From an uncultured bacterium (lineage in GTDB: Bacteria; Desulfobacterota; Desulfobulbia; Desulfobulbales; Desulfobulbaceae): a DNA stretch of 20,640 nt. Positions 8,624 to 15,649 of the stretch are shown piece by piece. Location of the stretch: assembly GCA_903896915.1 (NCBI GenBank), contig CAITZN010000447.1:1-20640 (forward strand), given 5' to 3'. The translations under genes were made by a program, and so were the position numbers. The number at the start of each line of letters is the position of its first letter. Position 1 is the first letter of the stretch. The notes under the pieces are model-generated. The model was not told the origin of the DNA. It worked only from the letters and a program-made list of their open reading frames with translations, and searched no databases.

Positions 8624-8937
8624 TCAGCCAGCGAGTTGTCGCCCAGACTGTCGTCGGTTTCCTTGATTTCCATGCCGCTACAGCGCAAAATATCTCGCTC
8701 TTTCTCGCGATATCGCCACGCCCCTCTCCCCCTCGCTTCTGGTAAAATCAGCACTCCAGACCGTTATGCCTCGATTTTTCTTGACTCAATGCTGCAACTT
8801 GTTGAAAAAGTAACAAAAAGAAGTAGAGTATATGCGTAGGGATAAACCAGCAAATAAGACCCCGGCAGTATTCCACAGCAAAGCACCAGGGAACCCCTCT
8901 TCTCCCGTATCTCCTCAAGCTACAGCACCGTTCGGAT
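8624..8937. other. Intergenic stretch before the TRAP binding-protein gene
   Basis: These 314 bases contain no frame I would call a gene; a frame beginning at 8832 runs into the next gene out of register. A 10-bp palindrome GCGATATCGC sits at 8707-8716. There is AT-rich sequence near 8780-8830 where a promoter could lie, but no convincing -35/-10 pair. No terminator for the preceding gene is evident. Confidence 0.4.
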
Positions 8938-10380
8938 ATGAAACAACTTGTATTCTTCCTTTTCCTCCTGTCCGCACTTCTAGGCACTACACCTCATGCT
9001 GCTTCCCAAGAGATTAAACTCGCCACCTTGACCAAGCCTGGTTCTCCACAACGAATAGCTGCTGAAAAATTCAAAGAACTGATCGAAACCAAATCAACCG
9101 GAAGATTCACGGTAGCCATTGACCCGGCCGGACTCGGGAGCAAAGAGGTTGAAGCAATCGAAGGCCTCCAGGCCAATACCATCCAGATGGGGATCATCGC
9201 GACCAACGCTTTTGAGGATCTGGATCCCATTGTCCGGGTTATATCCTTTCCCTTTCTCTTCAGAAACGAACAGCAGGCCGCTGCTCTTCTCGACGGCCCT
9301 CTGGGTGCGGCCATCCTTCGCGATATTGAAACTATCGGCTGTAAAGGTCTGGCCTTCTCCGAGACCGGATTCAGACACCTGAGCAACAATATCCGCCCGG
9401 TGAAGACGCTTGACACCCTTTCGGGGCTGAAAATACGGGTCATGTCCTCTTCGCTCCATGCGGCCACCTGGCTGACACTGGGAGCAAATCCGACGCCGAA
9501 ACCCTGGCCTATCTATGCCGACCTGGAACAAGGGATTCTAGATGGCCAGGAAAATCCCTTGTGGATTGTCGAGGCTTACAGTTTCTTTGAAGTCCAGAAA
9601 TACCTGACCCTGACCCGGCATAGCTATATCGCCCACATTGGTGTGGCCTCGTTAACCTGGTGGCACACCTTGAACCAGCAGGATCAGGAAATGATCAAGG
9701 GTGCCCTGGTTCAGGCTTCCCTATATCAGCGGATTGATCAACGGGCCAGAGAAACGGCCCGACTGGCTCTCTTCAAAAGGAAGGGTATGATTGTCGAGGA
9801 ACAGCCGGACATCGAGGCCTTTCGCAGCAAGACAGCCAGATTGAAGGAAATGGGGATTTACCGGGAGCCAAGAGTGCAAGTACTGCTGGCCAAGATGCAG
9901 AAAGCTGTCCTGCTGCAGCCGGAATCAGTATTACCAGAGGCCGCGGCCGAACAGACCCTTGATACCGAGATAAGAATCGAAGTCCCGCAACAACTAAATA
10001 TGCGCGAACAACCTGCTCTGCTCCAGCAACCCGTGGCGGCTTCTGAATCCGAACCCCTCCCCACACAGACCGAGGCAGAGGGTGTGACCGCACCCGTTGT
10101 CCCGAGAGGGGAAACACATCCTAAGGAAGTGGCGAATCCAGGTGGTGCAGAACATCAACCGACAGCCCTGGAATTGCTCGATGCGCCGCTGCCGCCTCAA
10201 ATACTGGCCCAGATCATCCATGCGGGGAAGACAACGAGCGATGGAGAAACCCTGCCGCCGATCATCGAAGAGCGGATTCCTCCGTCTCCAGCTCCTGCCA
10301 CCCAACCACCACCATCCGGATCAAAACATGATCCAGAGCCTCAGCACAAAGGTGATCCCTCCTCCCAGACACAACAATAA
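8938..10380 (+). CDS. TRAP transporter substrate-binding protein (DctP family) with long C-terminal tail
   Basis: This is a periplasmic binding protein of the DctP/TAXI-like TRAP class, which normally captures C4-dicarboxylates or other organic acids. A signal peptide occupies about residues 1-22 (MKQLVFFLFLLSALLG, with a likely cut near HAAS-QE). The DctP domain spans about 25-325. It includes SGLKIRVM with R167, the usual carboxylate-binding Arg, and GILDGQENPLW around 199-209. After the normal end of the family (about 325 residues), the frame continues for roughly 155 residues rich in Pro, Gln, Glu, Ala and Thr, ending in PPPSGSK and a Gln-rich stretch. No membrane helix is seen in the tail. 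The DctQ/DctM membrane partners are absent from the window, so this is an orphan. No good ribosome binding site precedes the ATG, so the exact start is uncertain. Confidence 0.85.
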   Translation: MKQLVFFLFLLSALLGTTPHAASQEIKLATLTKPGSPQRIAAEKFKELIETKSTGRFTVAIDPAGLGSKEVEAIEGLQANTIQMGIIATNAFEDLDPIVRVISFPFLFRNEQQAAALLDGPLGAAILRDIETIGCKGLAFSETGFRHLSNNIRPVKTLDTLSGLKIRVMSSSLHAATWLTLGANPTPKPWPIYADLEQGILDGQENPLWIVEAYSFFEVQKYLTLTRHSYIAHIGVASLTWWHTLNQQDQEMIKGALVQASLYQRIDQRARETARLALFKRKGMIVEEQPDIEAFRSKTARLKEMGIYREPRVQVLLAKMQKAVLLQPESVLPEAAAEQTLDTEIRIEVPQQLNMREQPALLQQPVAASESEPLPTQTEAEGVTAPVVPRGETHPKEVANPGGAEHQPTALELLDAPLPPQILAQIIHAGKTTSDGETLPPIIEERIPPSPAPATQPPPSGSKHDPEPQHKGDPSSQTQQ

Positions 10381-10661
10381 CACTCTTTCTCCGCTGAAGG
10401 CATGCAAGCTTTATGGGTGAGTAAGAATATCCACTAGTCTCTGCGATCGATTAAAACCAGAGGCAACACTAAACGATGCTCCATTAAACGATCTATAATC
10501 CTGAGAACTTGCAACAATGAACTGCTACCAGCCACCTTCCTTACCAAGCACCCTGCTTCGACCCTACATGCACAACATGTGCACTGCTCTCCGGCGCCTT
10601 GCAGTGCACGCAAGGTCACAATCTCCTCTCAGCAGCATTCCGGACGTCCGGTCGGAGCGTT

Positions 10662-11351
10662 ATGCCGTTTGATAGTTGGCTCAAAAGCTTGCCGGATGAT
10701 ACTTTTTGCCATGTCCACACCGATCTCGAGGTGCTGAACGCCTTGCCCTTATCCTTTTTACGAGCCGAGCAGGTTGCCTACCAGATCGAACGCCTGAGTA
10801 CCCATCTCGGTTCCAAACCTCCTCTTATCCGCCAAGCCGCTATCCGCTATTCCCTCTACGTCCGGCAGCTTGATGCTATCCAGGAAAAAGGGCATAATAT
10901 CAGAGAAATATGCTCACTTGACTGCCAACGCCCACCGGTGGGATGCTGCAACAGTGAACATCATGTCATTTTTTCCCCTTCCGATCTCCTGCTAGCCCGG
11001 CCGACCCAAAACACCCTGCACCTGGTCCATGTCCTTACCGCTCTGCAACAACTGGAACATGCCCATGCTCTTGACCAGGGGCGTCTGATCAGGCCAGACT
11101 ACTGCAGCCACCTGACCTCTACAGGCTGCACACTGCGTTTGTTTAAATCTCCCCTTTGCATCCACTACCTTTGCCCTCAGGTTTCACTGGCAATGATTGC
11201 TACGCATGGCGACCAGGCCGCCGACTTTCTCGCTGCCATGCACGACTCCGGCAATCGAGTCATCCTCACCTTGCAGGATTTCACCTATCCAGAAGTCATC
11301 CGGGCTGCTGAATCCATGTTTGCGCTGGTGGCCCCTGTCGGCACATCTTGA
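10662..11351 (+). CDS. Cysteine-cluster protein, YkgJ-like (putative metal-binding)
   Basis: This is a 229-residue protein whose core carries two cysteine groups. The first is C84-x3-C88-x6-C95-C96, in CSLDCQRPPVGCC; the second is C148-x7-C156-x9-C166-x4-C171, ending CIHYLCP. This order of a CC-containing cluster followed by C...GC...C...C resembles the YkgJ family (PF03692), proposed to hold zinc or iron through eight cysteines. The spacing differs from the consensus, so the match is tentative. The frame can be opened at 10599, but GGAG five bases before the ATG at 10662 supports that start. No signal peptide or helix is visible, so it is probably cytoplasmic. The next gene on the strand starts about 180 nt later. 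Confidence 0.6.
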   Translation: MPFDSWLKSLPDDTFCHVHTDLEVLNALPLSFLRAEQVAYQIERLSTHLGSKPPLIRQAAIRYSLYVRQLDAIQEKGHNIREICSLDCQRPPVGCCNSEHHVIFSPSDLLLARPTQNTLHLVHVLTALQQLEHAHALDQGRLIRPDYCSHLTSTGCTLRLFKSPLCIHYLCPQVSLAMIATHGDQAADFLAAMHDSGNRVILTLQDFTYPEVIRAAESMFALVAPVGTS

Positions 11352-11531
11352 GCATTCACCGTTACTATCGGCACCAGCCAGTACACCTTCCATGGCCTTG
11401 AACAGATCTGGGGCAACACGTCCAAAGAGGCTGTTTGTTTTCAACAAAAAATGACGTGGTCTATCATTTACGAGTATGATAGTGATAAATCACTCCACCT
11501 CTACGTTCCAGAGACAACCATTTAAAACCTC

Positions 11532-12458
11532 GTGTTGCTGACTATGCTCCCTCGCTACCCTGAAAGCACAGAATTAACCGTGGGACTTCGCCCCCTGCTG
11601 CATCCACTCTTTCAGCAACTGCACGAAGGCCTTTCTGAGTTCACCTTCGCCAACCTCTACCTGTTCCGGCAGAACCATCACTACGTTCTTTCCGTACTGG
11701 CTGACACAACGATGGTCATCTTGGGCAGGGATAACGCCACTCCCTTTTTCATGCTTCCCTTCGGCCTCCCCGAGCAACCGCTGCTGGACCAACTTTTTCA
11801 TGATCACAAGATGATGAAATGCGCCTCAAAGGGACAAGCTGAGGCCCTAACGGAGCGGGGCTATAGCAGCCAAGCAGACAGGGACAACTTCGACTACCTG
11901 TATCAGCGGCAGGATCTGGCTGAACTCGGTGGCAGAAATTATCATAAAAAAAGAAATCTCATCAAAGCCTTTGTCAACTCCAACACCTATACAGCCCTGC
12001 CTCTGCGCGAAGAGTACCTCAACGATGCCCTACGCATCCTTGAGGATTGGCGGACTGAGACACAGCAACAAGGCGATTATGATGCGGCGCGGGAAGGACT
12101 GGAAAAGATGGAAGGATTGCAGCTCTGCGGCGGAATTTACTATGTAGAGGCACGGCCGGTGGCCTATGTCCTGGGCGAGGAACTGGCGGGAAGTGCCAGT
12201 TTTGTCATTCAATTTGAAAAAGCCGTCTCCGGCTACAAGGGACTCTATCAGTTTATCAATCAGTCCTTTGCCGCCATCCTGCCTGAAATATACGATACGA
12301 TCAATCGGGAGCAGGACCTTGGCGAAGAAGGCTTACGGCACGCCAAACTCAGTTACCAGCCGACCGGGTTTGTGGAAAAATTCAGAATTTATCCACCAGC
12401 AGACCCTCCAGCTGGAGAATACAGAACATGCCCCTCAAGCCAACAACAAGATTCTTAA
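11532..12458 (+). CDS. DUF2156 / lysylphosphatidylglycerol synthase C-terminal-domain-like protein
   Basis: This is a soluble protein of about 304-308 residues. It resembles DUF2156, the GNAT-like double acyltransferase fold that forms the catalytic half of MprF-type aminoacyl-phosphatidylglycerol synthases. Supporting segments are LSEFTFANLYLFR near the N-terminus, a mid-protein GGRNYHKKRNLIKAF, GGIYYVEARPVAYVLGEEL, and FVIQFEKAVSGYKGLYQFINQ. The terminal segment ends in YQPTGFVEKFRIY. It lacks the membrane half of MprF, as stand-alone DUF2156 proteins do; their substrates are generally unknown. GTG at 11532 and ATG at 11544 are both possible starts, and neither has a clear ribosome binding site. 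The stop shares bases with the stop of the convergent methyltransferase gene. Confidence 0.75.
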   Translation: MLLTMLPRYPESTELTVGLRPLLHPLFQQLHEGLSEFTFANLYLFRQNHHYVLSVLADTTMVILGRDNATPFFMLPFGLPEQPLLDQLFHDHKMMKCASKGQAEALTERGYSSQADRDNFDYLYQRQDLAELGGRNYHKKRNLIKAFVNSNTYTALPLREEYLNDALRILEDWRTETQQQGDYDAAREGLEKMEGLQLCGGIYYVEARPVAYVLGEELAGSASFVIQFEKAVSGYKGLYQFINQSFAAILPEIYDTINREQDLGEEGLRHAKLSYQPTGFVEKFRIYPPADPPAGEYRTCPSSQQQDS

Positions 12459-13105
12459 CTCTGGCGACTGTACTGAAGAATCTTTCCGTTGAAATTGCGC
12501 GATTGTGCCTGCTTTTCAGTGGCCCGCTCGAAACTTGCCGCAAAGCCAAGCCCTTCCATCCGCCGGGTGAATTGTCCCTGCTGGCGCCTGCCGGGATCGA
12601 TGATGATCACCTTGACCGAGTTACTGGAATGCAGATCAATGAATTGGGAAAGTAAGGCGGGATGATCGGGTTCGTAGAGAAGATCGCTGCCAATGATGAG
12701 ATCAAAAAGGCCGATCGAAGGAATCGCTTCCGCCCAATCACAACGCTCAAAATGTAATGGCGGCAGCTTGTTCAAACGGTTATTTTCCTGCAGGAACTCA
12801 TCAGCCAGGGGATGATAGTCGCTGGCTGTATGCTGAGCTCCCCGCTCATTGGTAATCAGGCTCGCAATCCCAAGTCCGCAGCCCACTTCCAGAATATTGA
12901 TATCTGCAACATCATAGCTGCTCATAATATCAGCCAAAATGAGACCGGATGGCCAGACATTGCCAAACAACGACCAGGTGGCCGATGAGATGCCTATATT
13001 TTCCGCTGTCCCTTCGGGATCATGGAACTGCTGCTTGTCCTGCAGCGACCGGATGTTGTAACTACTGCCACCAATGGCAAAGGTTTCAAATTTGACGTCA
13101 TACAT
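12455..13105 (-). CDS. Class I SAM-dependent methyltransferase (Methyltransf_16-like)
   Basis: This is a 216-residue methyltransferase with the class I Rossmann motifs. Motif I is LEVGCGLGI at 72-80, the acidic end of the second strand is in TASDYHPL around 94-100, and motif IV is GSDLLYE at 139-145. Upstream there is NVWPSGLILADIM, and further on IIDPGRR. That set is typical of the family containing protein-lysine methyltransferases of the METTL21/CaM-KMT kind and their bacterial relatives. The sequence does not reveal the protein or small-molecule target. The frame extends to a GTG at 13186, but the added residues are unlike the fold and neither start has a good ribosome binding site; I prefer ATG 13105. 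It is convergent with the DUF2156-like gene, with stop codons overlapping. Confidence 0.8.
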   Translation of the reverse strand: MYDVKFETFAIGGSSYNIRSLQDKQQFHDPEGTAENIGISSATWSLFGNVWPSGLILADIMSSYDVADINILEVGCGLGIASLITNERGAQHTASDYHPLADEFLQENNRLNKLPPLHFERCDWAEAIPSIGLFDLIIGSDLLYEPDHPALLSQFIDLHSSNSVKVIIIDPGRRQQGQFTRRMEGLGFAASFERATEKQAQSRNFNGKILQYSRQS

Positions 13106-13381
13106 GGGAGAGGGTGTTTGCTCATGCCGATGGAGATTATCGGGAGATGAAAGTGAGCAAATCAGAAGGCGGGTAGACCCGCGCACGGGGCGGGAGAAAC
13201 TACTGCCGAGATGGACAGATCCACTGGATTATGCAGAATACCGGGTATGGAAGGAAGAAGATACAACAATTTAAAACAACAACACCAACGCCCAGCCAGA
13301 GGGGCTAACACGCCGTGTGATTTTCGGAATCAGAACAAGAGGGTGACTTATTAAAAAAACTTTTCAGATCTACAGCATGCT

Positions 13382-13621
13382 ATGAAATCGCAACGTATTA
13401 CCAAACCCTTTGCCGAACATCCCGTGGCTAGCGTTGCCCTAGCGCTGCTGCTGGTCTTCATTGGCATCGCTTTTGTTGCCAGCTGGATCCCGGACTCTCC
13501 ATATCGCCGGTATTTTCCTGGTCATCAATGGGTCATGGCGAGCCTTAGCTGGCTCTTGGCACTCTTCCTTGCCGCTTGCGCCTGCCTTGGTTGCAGGTCC
13601 AAGCCTGACAACCAAGGTTAA
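13382..13621 (+). CDS. Possible small two-helix membrane protein
   Basis: This is a 79-residue frame with two hydrophobic segments (VASVALALLLVFIGIAFVASW and WVMASLSWLLALFLAACACLG) separated by a short loop with basic and aromatic residues. The tail is RSKPDNQG. The pattern is that of a real small membrane protein, but there is no ribosome binding site before the ATG. A strong hairpin (13585-13617) covers its last codons, which is unusual for a translated region. I do not recognise a family. Confidence 0.4.
   Translation: MKSQRITKPFAEHPVASVALALLLVFIGIAFVASWIPDSPYRRYFPGHQWVMASLSWLLALFLAACACLGCRSKPDNQG
13585..13617. terminator. Strong hairpin at the end of the small ORF
   Basis: CCTTGGTTG (13585-13593) pairs with CAACCAAGG (13609-13617). 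Inside it CAGG (13594-13597) pairs with CCTG (13604-13607), leaving one bulged A and a 6-nt loop: 13 base pairs in all. There is no long T-run on either side, so it may work weakly as a terminator on either strand or protect the 3' end of a transcript. Confidence 0.45.
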
Positions 13622-13627
13622 AACCGT

Positions 13628-13647
13628 TTCCCCTCTCTCCGAGGGAA
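13628..13647 (-). terminator. Candidate terminator of the ABC-F gene
   Basis: It lies just past the stop of the minus-strand ABC-F gene. TTCCC(T)C-type bases at 13628-13635 pair with GAGGGAA at 13641-13647, leaving one bulged C and a 5-nt loop. On the minus strand the stem is followed by ACGGTTTTAACC, a short T-run. This is a moderate terminator. Confidence 0.45.
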
Positions 13648-13653
13648 TCTTGC

Positions 13654-15285
13654 TTACCGCCGTTTTTCTATGGGGTAAATCTGCTCACGCAGAGCAGCGA
13701 CACCCTCGTCGGCAAGATAATCGTCAAACTGCATCATTTTGTCGATCACACCCTTAGGCCCGATCTCAATAATCCGGTTGGCGACAGTGGCCACACACTC
13801 GTGGTCGTGGGAGGCAAAAAGGATGACCTCTGGAAAGGCGATCAAACCATTGTTGAGCGATGTGATCGATTCCAGATCCAGATGGTTGGTCGGTTCATCG
13901 AGAATGAGGGCATTGGCACCGATCAGCATCATCTTTGCCAGCATACAGCGGACCTTCTCACCACCTGAGAGTACATTGGTCTTCTTCAAGGCCTCCTCAC
14001 CGGAAAAAAGCATCCGGCCAAGGAAACCGCGGGAATAGCTCTCACCCTCGTTGGGCGGCACGAACTGGTTGAACCATTCGACCAGGGTGAGTTTGTTGTT
14101 AAAAAAAGCGCTGTTTTCCTTGGGAAAATAGGAGGTGGTGATGGTCTGCCCCCAGCGGAAACTGCCTGCATCGGGCTCCATCTCACCGACCAGAATCTGA
14201 AACAGGGTCGTCTTGGCCAGACTGAAGGCGCCTGCAAAAGCGATTTTCTCCCCCTTATTGACCGAGAAATTCAGATTTTTCAGGACCTCAACGCCATCGA
14301 TAGCCTTAGAAAGGTTTTCGACCTCCAGGATGACGTTGCCACAGGGCCGATCCGGCTTGAAGGATATAAAGGGATATTTACGTGAGGAAATCGGCATTTC
14401 ATCGATATCGATCTTCTCCAGCAGTTTTTTACGTGAAGTAGCCTGCTTGGCCTTGGAGGCGTTGGAGGAAAACCGCTGGATGAATTCTTTCAGTTCCGCC
14501 ACTTTGGCGGAGGTCTTTTTGTTTTCGTTCTGCCGCTGCTGCTGGATCAACTGACTGGCCTGGTACCAAAAATCGTAGTTGCCGACATAGACCCGGATCT
14601 GACCAAAATCGATATCCGCCATGTGGGTACAGACCTGGTTAAGGAAATGGCGATCATGCGAGACAATGATAACGGTATTGGTAAAACGGATGAGAAACTC
14701 CTCAAGCCAGGCGATGGACTTGACATCCAGGTTGTTAGTCGGCTCATCGAGCAGGAGAATGTCAGGATTGCCGAACAGGGCCTGGGCCAGCAGCACCCGC
14801 ACCTTATCGCCGCCTTCCAGTTCCTTCATCTTCAGCGAAGCCATCTCCTCGGAAATCCCCAGACCACTGAGCAGGACTGCAGCCTCTGATTCGGCCTCAT
14901 AACCGTTCATCTCGCCAAATTCGACCTCCAGATCGCCGCAGCGCATGCCTTCAGCCTCGGACAGTTCAGCTTGAGCGTACAGCGCCTCACGCTCAACTTT
15001 GACATCGTAAAGCCGTTTGTGACCTCTGATGACGGTGTCGAGCACATTTTCTTCGTCATAGACAAACTGGTCCTGCTGGAGCACGGCAATCCGTTCCTTC
15101 GGATCGATTGAAACCTCGCCCTTATCAGCATCCTTCTGGCCGGCAAGGATCTTAAGGAAAGTCGTTTTACCCGAACCGTTAGCACCAATGAGGCCGTAAC
15201 AGTTGCCGTGGGTAAACTTGATATTGACGTCTTTAAAAATAACGCGCTTGCCATAGGAAAGCGCGATGTTAGTTGCCTGCAGCAT
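13654..15285 (-). CDS. ybiT: ABC-F family ATPase, YbiT-type
   Basis: ABC-F proteins are soluble twin-ATPase factors that bind the ribosomal E site and act in translation or antibiotic protection. The 543-residue protein aligns by eye with E. coli YbiT along its length, including an opening close to YbiT's YGLIGANGSGK. The first nucleotide-binding domain has Walker A GANGSGKT (34-41), signature LEGGD (156-160) and Walker B LLLDEPTNNLD. A charged linker (about 240-305) with RFSSNASKAKQATSR corresponds to the P-site tRNA interaction region. The second domain has LSGGE (439-443) and ILDEPTNHLD. Its P-loop reads GAFSLAKT (352-359), with Ala for the last Gly; I recall this AKTT variant from other YbiT-group members. 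There are no membrane helices, so it is not a transporter. AGGAAG (15293-15298), eight bases upstream, sets the start. The frame continues 47 codons upstream only because it runs through the leader terminator. Confidence 0.9.
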   Translation of the reverse strand: MLQATNIALSYGKRVIFKDVNIKFTHGNCYGLIGANGSGKTTFLKILAGQKDADKGEVSIDPKERIAVLQQDQFVYDEENVLDTVIRGHKRLYDVKVEREALYAQAELSEAEGMRCGDLEVEFGEMNGYEAESEAAVLLSGLGISEEMASLKMKELEGGDKVRVLLAQALFGNPDILLLDEPTNNLDVKSIAWLEEFLIRFTNTVIIVSHDRHFLNQVCTHMADIDFGQIRVYVGNYDFWYQASQLIQQQRQNENKKTSAKVAELKEFIQRFSSNASKAKQATSRKKLLEKIDIDEMPISSRKYPFISFKPDRPCGNVILEVENLSKAIDGVEVLKNLNFSVNKGEKIAFAGAFSLAKTTLFQILVGEMEPDAGSFRWGQTITTSYFPKENSAFFNNKLTLVEWFNQFVPPNEGESYSRGFLGRMLFSGEEALKKTNVLSGGEKVRCMLAKMMLIGANALILDEPTNHLDLESITSLNNGLIAFPEVILFASHDHECVATVANRIIEIGPKGVIDKMMQFDDYLADEGVAALREQIYPIEKRR

Positions 15286-15300
15286 GGTTTCACTTCCTAT

Positions 15301-15334
15301 AAAAAAAAACGGCCACGAAAAATTGATCGTGACC
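15301..15334 (-). terminator. Leader terminator (candidate attenuator) before the ABC-F gene
   Basis: On the minus strand GGTCACGA (15334-15327) pairs with TCGTGGCC (15318-15311) across an 8-nt loop, with one G-U wobble. One base later comes a run of nine T (15309-15301). The wobble makes it stable only in minus-strand RNA, so it is directional. The run ends three bases before the ABC-F ribosome binding site. No minus-strand gene lies upstream for it to end; ndk, beyond the divergent genes, has its own terminator. It is therefore best read as a transcription attenuator. Confidence 0.7.
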
Positions 15335-15422
15335 TCGCCGGGATATGCCGGGGTGCTGCTGTCGAAAAGGGGAGCAGCTGGAAAAGAGCGGAGATAATAC
15401 CCTGAAATCAACAAGAAATGAA

Positions 15423-15453
15423 GCATAAAATTGCATTATAAGCGATTTTATGC
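15423..15453 (-). promoter_or_regulatory. Inverted repeat enclosing a TATAAT -10, candidate ABC-F promoter/operator
   Basis: GCATAAAATTGC (15423-15434) and GCGATTTTATGC (15442-15453) form a 12-bp stem with one wobble pair. The 7-nt loop contains a perfect TATAAT reading on the minus strand (15440-15435). The -35 position (GCCCAG) is poor, suggesting dependence on an activator, or control by a protein bound to the repeat. Transcription from here would give a leader of about 140 nt holding the attenuator. Confidence 0.45.
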
Positions 15454-15533
15454 GCACCTGGGCAGTCATAGTGCTCAACGACACAACATACTCAACTCGG
15501 GAAAACTGTCCACAATAGCGTAGCAAAATAGTC

Positions 15534-15561
15534 TTGGCAGGGTATCCTAGTCAGCTACAAT
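15534..15561 (+). promoter_or_regulatory. Candidate sigma70 promoter for the dehydrogenase/ACT unit
   Basis: TTGGCA (15534-15539) and TACAAT (15556-15561) match five of six consensus bases each, with a 16-nt spacer. The predicted RNA start lies about 80 nt before the dehydrogenase ATG. It reads away from the ABC-F promoter region. Confidence 0.5.
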
Positions 15562-15649
15562 AATCATGCAAACGTGTAGATACACCCATCAGCCGCCGAA
15601 CTGTCGCTTGTTGATGGCACACTAACTGTACACAAATAGAGGTGAGACC

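Noticed and set aside
10494..10499. TATAAT as a -10 for the Cys-cluster gene
   Set aside because: No recognisable -35 at 16-18 nt; a single hexamer is not enough.
10569..10583. TGCACA-ACA-TGTGCA inverted repeat
   Set aside because: Only 6-bp arms in a stretch with no promoter I can define; too weak to call an operator.
10434..10619. Small minus-strand ORF with several Cys
   Set aside because: No ribosome binding site, no family look, and it sits in the leader of the Cys-cluster gene.
15286..15426. 47-codon N-terminal extension of the ABC-F protein
   Set aside because: It would translate the terminator stem and T-run; the internal ATG has a good RBS and matches the YbiT start.
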